From Liopterus haemorrhoidalis (lineage: Eukaryota; Arthropoda; Insecta; Coleoptera; Dytiscidae), in the NCBI GenBank assembly GCA_963971575.1, contig OZ020619.1, forward strand, positions 24,186,813 to 24,250,812: DNA of 64,000 nt. The letters are read 5' to 3'. This document shows, one piece after another, positions 38,660 through 50,600 of the stretch (positions within the stretch are counted from its first letter, which is position 1; each line of letters starts with the position of its first letter). The translations under genes were made by a program, and so were the position numbers. Below the pieces are notes generated by a model. That model worked only from the letters and a program-made list of their open reading frames with translations, did no database searches and was not told the DNA's origin.

Positions 38660-41600
38660 CCTATTATAGTAGTTATATAAAATCAATATTTTAAAATAAG
38701 TATTACGCACTGATTATGCATATATAAATATTATGTTAAGTTCTGGTTTTTGATTTATTTATGAATTTTGGTTACATTAGAGAGATTTTTGTCACTATAA
38801 TATCTAAATATATTCACTATTTTAAAATGAATGTTTATGATTATTACGAGTATGTTATATAATGGGGGGGGGGGGGGGTACTGGCCGCGAAAATATTTTA
38901 GGTTTTTAAGGGGGCTGCGAATATACTTTCGTATTTTAAGGGGGCCGCGACTACTAAAAGGTTAAGAACCACAGCTCTATAGCACATTTTTTTAAATTTC
39001 ATATGTAAGTTAAAAAGTACAGTTAGTGATTAATAATAACTGATTTTAGTGTTCAGGACCCATCTTATGTTTTCATGGTGTATATAAATACGGCCGTGCG
39101 TTCTATTTCCTGGTTCATTGGAATATTATTTGGATACTTTGTATATAATAGAGAGAAATACCAACAATTTAATTTGGTAAGTAAGAGTGTGTGGATGCTT
39201 GAGTACGTGCGTGTGTACGTGCGTATTACGTGGGTGTATGCTTGCGTGCTTGTGTGTATGTGCGTGCGTGCGGATACACCTGCCCTTTCGCTTCACAAAA
39301 ACTGGATGTTTTCTGCTGACGAGATCAAATTTGTATTCGTTAGGGTCGCGAAACCGCGATGAATCCACTTTTGGACTGTCCTTTGATCTCTGGCGTGGTA
39401 TAATGAACTCACGTCTCACCAAGGTCACGAAGCTATGCTGAAAATTCACCGGAGTTTTATTAAACCTATCCAAACCAATTGACTTGGAACGCATATCCTA
39501 TTACTCGGTTAAAATAAAATGTACGCGTTTCTTCGGTATTCCAACTATCTTTGCTACCTCTGACATCCTTAAGGCCCGATGCTGAAAGCTCAGTAAACTA
39601 TAAGCAAATGGTCAACTACGGTTGCCTTAGTTAACTGTTGCAGGAGCGTCAAACAATGCAAAGTTAACCAAAAGTCAACTATACATAGCTAACTTCGCAT
39701 TTGACGTGAGTTCAACCAAGGCTTCTTTGGTTAACTGACGTTGGTTGTTGCACAAATAATGGTTACGACTTGATGTTGAGTCTAACATTTGAATTTTGCT
39801 GACTATACCTTAATGCCAGTTTAACTACGCGTTATCGTCAATATTCATTTTTTTAAATTTTTTTTTTTTTCTAATTTCAGGGTTAAATAAGCAGGAAAGT
39901 AATTTAATTAAGAAAACGGTAAATTAAATTCTTAATTCGTGTTTTAAAGTGAAAATGGTCTTAACTATTATTATTGAATGACTTATATAACATAACCATA
40001 ACAAAATTTCCTTATATTTCGAAATCATTTTTTAATTTGATATTTCCATAATGTTATAATACCACCGTAAAATAAATATTAAATACATTAATAATTTTTA
40101 TATATTTCTTTTGTATTTTTCCCTCAAATGTTGCTATTAATTTTGCCCCCCTTCGTCATTAGTTGAAATAATAAATGTTAATAACATAATTAGTTAGTTA
40201 CAGTGGCGCACCCAGGAATTTTTATAGGGGGGGCCCGGAAAATAAAAACAAAAGTTCCTCGCTTTTGAAATACAAGTGATGACCTAAAAGAGGTCCTCAC
40301 TTGTAAACTACAAGTGGTGTTCACAAAAAAAAGGTCCTCATCTCTTTAAATTCATATATTTACCTAAGAAATAGTGATAATTAATTAAAAAATTTGGTAT
40401 TACCCTCCTTCTTAGGGCGGGGCCGGGCCGCCGGGCCACCCCCCTTGGTGCGCCACTGGTTAGTTAAAATATCTGGCACACAGCCTCAAAGGCAATTAAC
40501 AGCCTGCATAGCGCCTGCACAGCCCAACTCAAATATCACTAACCTTGAACAAGATAATAATTTAATTAAAAATGTTTAATACCTTATCGTGCATTGCAGC
40601 CTTTTTGCTACCTCAATATATTTTTTTCTAAAATAATTACTTCGGGCCGGTTTCTTAAAAAATACTTTGTTGTTTCCATCAGTATCGACACTATATCAGT
40701 ACTACATCAACTGTATTTTTCAAGAAACCAGCCCTTAAACAGATACTGAAAAGCGTACATTTGATTCACAAATATTCTTTCTAGTTTATTTTATTTTTTT
40801 TAAATTGAAATACAAATAACTATGGTCTATTTCAAATTAAAAAAAAGTAGATAGCGCTGCGAACCGAGTACGATTTACACTGGATAAATACAGTATAGTG
40901 GAAAATTTAAAATAAGTTACAACTAGGGCATGGGCGCAGTAACAGGGTTAGCAAGTGTTTTTTTTTAGTTTTAAAAAGGTTAATAAGATATTGAAATAAA
41001 CAAGGCAGATAATACATTTACGTTATTTATACGACATAAATTCAGTTTAATAGGAAATTTGAAAAAGTTAAAAAAATATTAATTTTAAAAATTATGTACT
41101 ACATATAAAAATAAAGATTTGGCTAAAAGAGTTTAAATAAAGCAATAAAACAAACAATATATCTTCAAAGCTAAAGTTTCTTATTTAAATATTTATTGCA
41201 AATAAAAATTTAAAATATATAATCTGTCTCAATTTGTAATACGAAACTAGATCTGGTTACTTTGGTGACTGTTGTGGTGTAAACAGACTTTGGCGTATCC
41301 GTGTGAACCAATACTATGATAATATTACAAAGTTATTGTCAACATACAACATAAAAAATGAACTGTCCCTGTTAGTTCCGTATTACAAAATGAGACAGAT
41401 AATATGTATATATGAAGGTCTAAAAATATCAATAATTATTAGCTGACCTATCTTTTGGCCTCACATTAGTCCTCTATCTTGATCTGTTAATTGTCAAGTG
41501 TCAAAAAATATATAACTGCGTAAAAACAAATTACATGGAGAATTTTCTCTATAAAATCTACGCCAAGAACATAAATAAAAGTCTAAATATCTAAATAATA

Positions 41601-44600
41601 ACAAAATATATGAAAAAAAATAATAAATAATATATATTTCCAATGTACGACACTGAACGTCTGTCAACTTGGACTAAAAACAATATTTTAACAGTGTAAT
41701 AGGGATGACGATCTAAACCAATCCGAGCAAGGACAAACAGCTCCTATCTTCTTACACACATTTTTCTACTTTGAAATAGACCATAATTTGTTTTGCGTTT
41801 CTTCACGCAACTTGAGTTAAATTCATTTGTAATCTGGTACCAAATTTTCTTTTTATCTTGGATTGTTCAATTATCACTTTTTTGTCTTCAGTAATACGGG
41901 AATATCTGTAACAGAAATGGAAAGAGGAATAAACATGAAATGTGGGATAATATTGAAAAAGGATAAATACAAATTTTAGGTTATGTTTTATGAATAGTTT
42001 AAAAATATTCTGATTTTAAATGAAATAAAAAATATATATACTTACTTGCCGGCAATATCTAGTAAAATGTTTTTATCGGTGTTAGGAAAGTTTGGTGTCC
42101 ATGAATTCATTTTTTAATTCGTTTTAATTTTTTTTAATTCTTTCACCAAGGATATTTAAATAATGACTGATTGCTGTCACATTAAGTACAGTTCACATTA
42201 GCCAAAAATATAGGAGCTTAGTAAACCAATTGTTCGGCTGACCAAGCTTTAAAAAAATGTTTATGCAACGCAAAATAAAATTGACCAAATGGTTCGCCTG
42301 ACCATTAGTCAGTTGTTATCTTAGTTAACTGAGTTTTCAAAAACCGGCCCTTGGTCGTCGCCATATAATTCACCCCAAATGTGGATTCATCCTTATAGAA
42401 CTTGATTTGAGCAAAATCGTGAAATATGTTTTTAAATATTTGTATGTGAAACTTTGTAAGAAAAAACAGTCGATATCTTATCTGTTTTAAAAGATATTGA
42501 GGAATCCGTGAAAAAACATTTTACCCCTTATCATCCCTTTAGGGGTTAAATTTCGAAAAATCCCTTCTTATTGGATGCTCATGTCATAGAAGGATTTCAA
42601 TTCCCGAATTAAATTTTTCTAGGTAGAGCGACGTTCTATCGAATAATAAAATACCAATTTACTCCTTCAGGGGAGGAATTAAAATTAATGGTTAATACGC
42701 TTTCTAAGCAATTTAAAAAGACATCTATAAGCTAAAGAAGAATGTTATAACACAACAAACACAGGAGCACGTTGGGTTTTATAATTCACTTCGAATTAAG
42801 ACTCGCTACTTTAGGGGTTTATTAGGGTAAAATCTTGAATTATGTTTTTGTACATGTATATGGGTAATCTTTGTAAGCAAAAGCCAAATAGATCTAGTCG
42901 AGTCTAAGAGACATTGATAAACCCGTGAAAATTATTTTACCATTTTTCATAACCTTGAGGCTTAAATTTTGAAAAAATCACTTGTTATTTTGTGCTCGGG
43001 TCATGGAATGAATATACACTCCAGAATTTTATGTTTCAAGGTCTAGGGGATGTTCTATCGAATTAAAAATACCAGTTTACCTCTTTAGGGGTTGTTATGT
43101 ATTTTATTATATATTTATTAATTAATTAACTGTCATACAAGTAACTATAACAACAAGATATATTATGTTACATGTTCTTCTTTTTCCAAGGAACGTACCG
43201 ATCTGGAGTTCTTACTGTACGTCCACTCCGAGTCCTCTTCTCTTGAATTTGATTTTCATTTCTATTTTCTTCGTTTTTTACCTCTTCAGTTTTATTGCTA
43301 TTATCTTCTGATTCTTCACCTTCAATTTGATTTCTATTTTCTTCTCCAGGTTCTTCATCTTGAATTTGATTTCTATTTTCTTCTTTATCTTCTTCTTTAT
43401 CTTCTCCTTTATCCTCTTCTTTTTCTTCAGTTTGATTTAATATAGGTCTTAAATAAACTCGGTTTCTTCTAAATGTGTTGTTTCCAGTCTGGACTAAATA
43501 GGACATGATTATATTGATTTTTTATTACTGCTGGTTTCCAGTCTCTTGTTTTATTGAAAACCATAACCGGCTGATTTTTATGGAGCTCGGGTAACTTTTT
43601 TTTTGAAGTATCGTAATTATTTTTCATTTTATCTCGTAGGTCTTGTAATTTTTTAAATGTTTCCTTTGTGTCATAGATAGGCTTCAATAAATTTTTATGT
43701 GTTAAAAATTTGGTTCGAAGTCTTCTTCCCATTAAAAGAGTCGATGGGGCACGTAAATTTTGTTTATCACTATTATTGTATTCTAATATACATAAAAAGG
43801 GATCCAAATTACTTCTATGAGCTTTTATTAACAGACCTTTTATAGTTTGTATGTTCCTCTCGATCATTCCATTCGATTGAGAATTTGTTGGACTGGAATG
43901 TATTATTTGTATATCACAATCTTTTAAAAATTCAAAATATTCTTTTGAGGTAAATGGTGGACCTCCATCAGAACAACATTGTAGAGGAATGCCGTGGGTT
44001 CTAAATATGCTTTTAAGAGCACGTATCACCGATTCTGCTGTTTTTCTCGTCAATTGTCTGATTTCCGTGAATTTAGAATAATAATCAACCACTACTAAAT
44101 AGTTGGCGTTATTTATATATGCAAAATCAATTCCAATTTTTTCCCATGGCAAATTAGGTATTAGGTGGGGTGTCATTGGCTCTTTCGAGTTTAATTTTGA
44201 ATAGGCTAAACAAGTTTTACATGATTTTATTACATTTTCTATATCAGATGATATACCGGGCCAATAAACTGTATTTTTTGCTTTTAGTTTACATGTTACA
44301 ATACCTTGATGTGCACTATGCAATTTACTTAATATTTCTTTCTGCAGAATTTCTGGAACGACTAACCTATTTCCTCGGTAAATCACGTTATTTTCTTCGT
44401 ATAATTCTTCTTTAATTTCCCAGTATGGAAAAAATTCAGCCCTAATCTCTTTTTTATGTTTTGGCCAACCATTTTTTATATATTTTAATACTATTTTCAA
44501 GCATTTATCTGTCACTGTTGCTTCTATTATTTTGCTAAGGGCTTTATCTGTTATTTGCAACATATTAATTCTTTTTATACAATTATCTATAAAATTTGTT

Positions 44601-47600
44601 TCCATGGTTTCCATTTTCGGCTCTCTGGATAATGCATCTGCAATGTACATTTGTTTTCCAGGAACATGTGATAAATCAAAATCATACCTTAATAATTTTA
44701 GTACCATTCCTTGAATTCTCGGCGATAAATTATCAATTGGCTTCTGAATTAGCGATATAAGTGGCTTGTGATCAGATTCCACTTTAAAATGAGTACCATA
44801 TAAATAAAAATGAAATCTCGTAACTCCAAACACAATTGCCAACAATTCTTTTTCTATCTGACTATATCTTTGCTGACAGTCAGTGAGCGAACATGATGCG
44901 TATGCTATCGGTTTGTTATCTTGTAGGATAGCTGCTCCAAGACCAAACTTACTTGCATCTACTGTTAACTTTGTTGTTAATTTTGGGTTAAAATGACTAA
45001 GAATATGAGCTTCTGTTATATATTTTTTCAATTTCATAAAGCACATATCTTCTGTAGATGTCCATAACCATTCATTTTTATTACTCAGTAACTTTCTTAG
45101 AGGTGCAGTTTTTTCAGACACATTTGAAATAAATTTAGAGACAAATGTGACTAGTCCTAAAAATCTTTGTAATGCTGCTTTATTTTGTGGTGTTTTAATA
45201 GAAGTAATGGCATCAATTTTTGATTTGCTGATATTTATGCCTTTCTCAGAAACTTCGAATCCTAAATATTTTACTTTTTCAACACACAGTTGCATCTTTT
45301 TTGTTGTTAATTTTAAATTTTCATTTCGTGCCCGTGCTAATACTGCTTTTAGAATTTTATTGTGCTGCTCAATAGTTTTTGCATATATTATAATGTCGTC
45401 AAAATAGACTTTCATACCATCTATTCCAAAAAATATATCTGTCATTACTTTCTGATATACTTCTGGTCCACTGCATAACCCGTAACCCATTCTTTTTAAA
45501 CTATATCTTCCAAAAGGTGTAGTCACTGTGCAAAGTTCTTGACTATTTTCTGACAGTGGAATCTGCATAAATGCTGATGCTGCATCTAAAACAGTGAAAT
45601 ACTTGGAGCCTTCCATGTCTGAAAAAATTGATTCTGCCGTTGGAATTTCATAGCGTTCCCTAACTATGTATTTATTTAATTCCCTTGGATCTATGCAGAG
45701 ACGAATTGAGTTATCTGGTTTCTCTGCAATAACTATAGGGTGAACCCATTCAGTTGGTTTTTCCTGTATCTTTATGAAACCTAAACCCTCTAATTTATCC
45801 AATTCTTCTTTTACTCTAGGCAACAATGCTTTTGGTATTTTTCTAGTTGCAGAAACTACTGGGATTGCATCTGCTCTTAATTTAATATCATAAATTTTTT
45901 TTAATTTGCCAACACCATTAAAAACATCTGAATAATTTTTAATAATTTTATTTGGAGTTTCACAATTTAGTACATTCAATCTTTTTATTAATAATAATTC
46001 CAAACTTGCTTTTGCACCAATTACTGGTAGAAAATTAATTTTAGTAACAATGAATTTCAGTTGTTTTTTAATTCCTTTTGATGTTTCGCATTGGAGATAA
46101 CACATTCCTTCAAACTGTAATTTTTGTCCAGTATATGAGGTTATTTTTGAATTTGTTTTATATAATTTCGGTAATGGTCTAAGTTTCTTGTATAAATTGA
46201 ACGGTAATATATTTATATCAGCACCAGTATCAATTTGAAACTGGACTTTCATTTTGTTAACCGTAATAATTTCTTTAAATTCTTTTTTTATATCTGCTGT
46301 TAAGCTAGAAATCTGTAGACAACCCAATTGTAAAGTGTCATCAACTTCATCATTATATTGCATGTTTTCTTCGTCAATTTGATTTATATATTTAACTTTA
46401 CATTGTTTAGAATAGTGATTTAATTTACCGCAACGACTACATTCTTTTCCCCAAGCTGGACATTTTCTTATTTCATGCTGAAATCCACATCTTGAACAAG
46501 TAAATTTTCTATTAACATTTGACGTATTTGACGTTCTTGAACAATTAAAATTTTTATTGACATTTGACATATTTGACGTATTTGACGTTCCACTTCTGTC
46601 ACTTGAAACATTTACTTGTTTTGAATTCTGGCGATTCATAATTTGAGGTTTTCCTTCTTTTTTAATAAAATTAATGTCAATACAATCTTGCTTTGGACAT
46701 TCGGTATAATTTACTAATTTTATTTGTTCAGCACACAACTCATATGATTTGCAAATGTCCACCGATTTCTTTAAATCTAAGTTCATTTCAGACAGTAATT
46801 TTTTTTGTAATTTTTTATCTTTTACACTTAATACAACACGATCTCTTATTAAACTTTCTTTGTCTGATTTAAATTCGCAAGATGCTACCAATTTGTTAAG
46901 TACCGTTACATATGTAGTGATATTTTCATTTTCTTTCTGCTCTCTTGTAAAAAATTTGAATCTCTCAACTACAATATTTTTCTTGGGTTCAAAATAATCA
47001 CAATATTTGTCTTCCACAATATTGAATATTTTTTCTTCATTTTCCTTAAAAGGCAAGACTTCCATTATTTCTCTTCCTTCTTGACCAATTAAGTGCAAGA
47101 ATAAAGCTATCTTGATTTCGTCCGATTTTTTATTTTTTTCTGTCGCTGTCATAAATATATCAAACTTTTTCTTCCATTTTTTCCAGTTAGTGTTCATATT
47201 TCCGGTCATTTCCAGTGGTTCAGGAGGTAAAAGGTTCATTTTGGAGCACTTAAAATCGTTTTTAATTAATTATTTATTTATATTTTCAGTAACCGCTCGC
47301 TGCCACCATGTTATGTATTTTATTATATATTTATTAATTAATTAACTGTCATACAAGTAACTATAACAACAAGATATATTATGTTACAGGGGTGAACTTA
47401 AAAAAGCGGTCTAAAAACTTTCTAAAAAATGTAATAAAACTCTATATGCCAAAAAGAAATGTTGTAGCTCAACAAACACAGGAGGAATACCGGGTTCTAT
47501 AGTCCACCTTAAATGTACATTCACTCCTTTAAGGGTTGATAAGGGCAAAATCCTAACATATGTTTTAAACATTGGTATGGGTAACCTTTGTAAGGATAAA

Positions 47601-50600
47601 CCAAGTCGATGTCTCATCAGACCTAATAGATATTGAAGAATCCGTGAAAACACATTTTACCCCTTTTCACTCCTTAGGGGTTAAATTTCGAAAAATCACT
47701 TCTTAGGAAGTGCTTATATCAAGAAAGGGATATACTCCCCGAATTTTATGTTTCTAGGTCTAGGAGACGTTCGATCGAATAAAAAATACCAGTTTACCCT
47801 TTATGTGCCAAAAAATAATGTTATAACTCAGCAAACACAGGAGATTCATCACTTTAGGAGTTGCTTAGGGCAAAAATATATTTTAAACATTTGTATGGGT
47901 AACCTTTGTAAGCAAAAATCAAGTCGATATCCCATTTGGACAAAAAATATTGAAGAACCCGTGAAAAATTCCCCATTATCATCCCCTTAGGGGTTAAATT
48001 TAGAAAAATCCCTTATTATTAGGAACTCATGTCATGTAACGAATATATTCCTCGAATTTTATGTTTCTAGGTCCAGAGGGCATTCTATCAATAAAAAATA
48101 CCAATTTACCCCTTTAGGGGTGAAGTATTAAAAAACCTCAAAACACTTTCTTAATATTTTAAAAAGACTCCTATGTGCAAAAAAGAAATGTTGTGACTCA
48201 ACATTTTGACTTCACTTGACTTTTAGTAATTCTTTCCCTCCATTTGCACTGGAATTTTTATACTTTTTCCCCTCCGTTTACGCCTGATATTTTGAATCTC
48301 CTCCGATCGCCATTTGAATTTTTTAGTTTCTCCATGTCTATCTTCACTTAAATTTTTACAGTCATCCATCCTAGAGCATTTTTTTGTTGTTCTGAGTAGG
48401 CGCCTGTACTATGGGGGCGCAATTTGGATACTTGTGACATCCACTTAATACCCTCTTTACAAAATTGTATGAAAGTTTATTCATTAATTAAAACTAATAT
48501 TACACTATTATTAAAACTATTCGCTAATATTATTTACCTTTATATACCTAACTTTATTTATTTATTTTTTTAGTTACTACGAAATAAGTACATTAATTTT
48601 ATTGGCTGGGTAGTATCATCAATATTAATGGCAATTGCATTAAATCCATTTTATATACCAGAGGAATATAACAGAATAGTACATGCTCTATATTGGCCTC
48701 TTCATAAAATTATTTGGGGTCTGTTTATGTGTTGGGTCATATACAACTGCATACTAAATCCAAACGGTAAGTGTATCCGTGACCTTGTAATATAACGACT
48801 AAATATATGTAAACGCTTCTTAAGCCTGGTTTATAATAACTCCATAGCACAGCGCATACGTAATAGAACAATAGCTTTGACCCTTCAAAACATCTGTTTG
48901 CAATAAACAGAACAAAGAAAATAGTGTAATTTTTATGCTTATGTTCCATAACATATCTATTATAAACCAGGCTTTAGCGTTAGTAATAATATCAATTAAA
49001 ACACACAGATTCAAGCACACATGAGCATTTATTACAACATCTATTTACAATCTGTCACACATGTATGTCATAATGTTATAGTAGTTGCTATCGTTACATA
49101 TTACAAGGGACAACCAACAACTAGTCCTGATCCTAAAACGGCCGGCATGATCTTGTAGCGCCCTCGCGGCACCTTCAAAATTTAACTGCAACAAAAAAAC
49201 AATTTGCTATCTTAACACGGCCGTCCTGCTCCTGCCACGTCGTCGCGGCATCTCCAAAATTTAATAACTGCAAAATAAAGCAGAGGAAATTAAACATAAT
49301 ATTAGTTTGTTCGACTCTATGAGGTTCCTGATCATCCAGAGTTTCATCAAACTCCTTGAGGTCCCTGAACATTCAGAGTCAAACAAAACAAACACAACTC
49401 CTTGAGGTCCCTGACCATACAGAGTTCCACTGAACTCCTTGAGGTCCCTGATCATCCAGAGTTCCTCTGAACTCTTTAAGGTCCCTGGCCATCGAGAGTC
49501 AAACAACTCATTATGGCTAACATGTGCCATATCATCAGCATTGTACAGTGTGTCTTGCGGTACTCAACAAGCTATCAATTACCAACTCAACTTCACGGAA
49601 AAAAAAACAGGTTGATACTTCGTTATTTTTACAGAAGAAATTTAGAGGTATAGATTCTAGACCTGCTTTACGAGTTAGAAACTCAGGTGGATAATGTTCA
49701 GAGCTAAAATTTAACGTAAAATTAGATGCCACAGTGTTAACATTTTCGACCGCTGAGGTAACTAAGTTACCATTTAACGATATACCATCAATGACTGTAG
49801 ATGTACTACAACCGGAAATTTTCCGAACCTTCACGCTTGATTCTTTTATAATCCTCTTAGCACGAGCTTACGCTTGCTGAAAGCCGGTACTGTATGTTTT
49901 ATTTCTAATTTGTTTCTAATCACTATTTCTTTTATTTTTCAGGTCTCGTCAATAAATTTCTTTCTCACAATTCTTTCCTAATTTTGAGCAGGTTGTCATA
50001 CTGTATGTTTATTGTGCATTTAACAATATGTTTTTTGAAAAATGGACATCAACGTAATCCGATATATATAAATTATTTGGACCTGGTAAGTAATTTTGAT
50101 TTCAGCAACTGTAAAAACTGAAAGATGTATGAGTGCATGTGCAAAGTGGGTGAACAGGAAGGATAGCACTTTTGTGAAATAGTTATTTATACAAGTGCGT
50201 AAAATGTGTGACTTTATTTTATCATAGAACAGAGGTTTCATTTCTATAACAGTTGACTGACAGCAATGTAATAGTAGGATGACTTCAAAAAGAAATTACA
50301 TAAGGGTTGGCTATGGAAAAATAAAATAATGTCTACTGCAAGCTTTATAATTAATTAACTGTCATCACTATTGTTGATGTCATAAGTTATTTATTGTTAT
50401 GTAAAGCTTGCAGTAGATATTATTTTATTTTTTCATATCCAACCCTTATGTAATTTCTCTTTGAATTCATGGTATATTAAAACACAAGTTTCGTAAGGCA
50501 TGATTTTTTGAATATCGCACTTGTCGATTATAAAACTCGTCGCTTCGCGACTCGTTTTCTAACCTCGAAACGTGCGGCAAAATGCCTTATGAAACGAGTT

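Larger units (their letters stand above)
37228..38974 (+). mobile_element. hAT element with transposase remnant and nested MITE
   Basis: It starts 'cagcgattcttaacaggggg' and ends with the complement-like 'aaaaggttaagaaccacag'. The flanks are ctctattg (37220-37227) and ctctatag (38975-38982). The subterminal parts share 'gggggaccgcgaaaatatt'-type sequence. A MITE is at 37353-37812 and a hAT transposase C-terminus at about 38000. Confidence 0.82.
39571..42353 (-). mobile_element. DNA transposon with Myb/SANT exon, broken by four MITEs
   Basis: The ends 'aaggcccgatgctgaaagct' then cagtaaact, and the complement of 'agttaactgagttttcaaaa' then accggccctt, are imperfect inverted repeats. The target duplication is unclear. 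The minus strand carries a Myb/SANT-like exon pair at 41786-42110, as in PIF/Harbinger-related elements. Nested insertions: 40201-40458, 40644-40734 and 40823-41783 (which contains 41224-41398). Confidence 0.6.
43093..47388 (-). mobile_element. Ty3/Gypsy LTR retrotransposon with 80-bp identical LTRs
   Basis: Direct repeats 43093-43172 and 47309-47388 are identical over 80 bp, begin tg and end ca. ggggt is duplicated at both flanks (43088-43092, 47389-47393). On the minus strand 'tggtggcagcgagcggttac' follows the 5' LTR as primer-binding site, and a purine tract (ggaaaaagaagaaca) precedes the 3' LTR. It encodes one long Gag-Pol. The identical LTRs mean a recent insertion. Confidence 0.95.

Noticed and set aside
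39187..39441. Cysteine-rich open frame
   Set aside because: Translation of the GT/GC tract. No signal or domain pattern.
43168..43506. Separate acidic gene
   Set aside because: It starts with the integrase C-terminal domain and overlaps the Gag-Pol end, so it is the tail of that protein.
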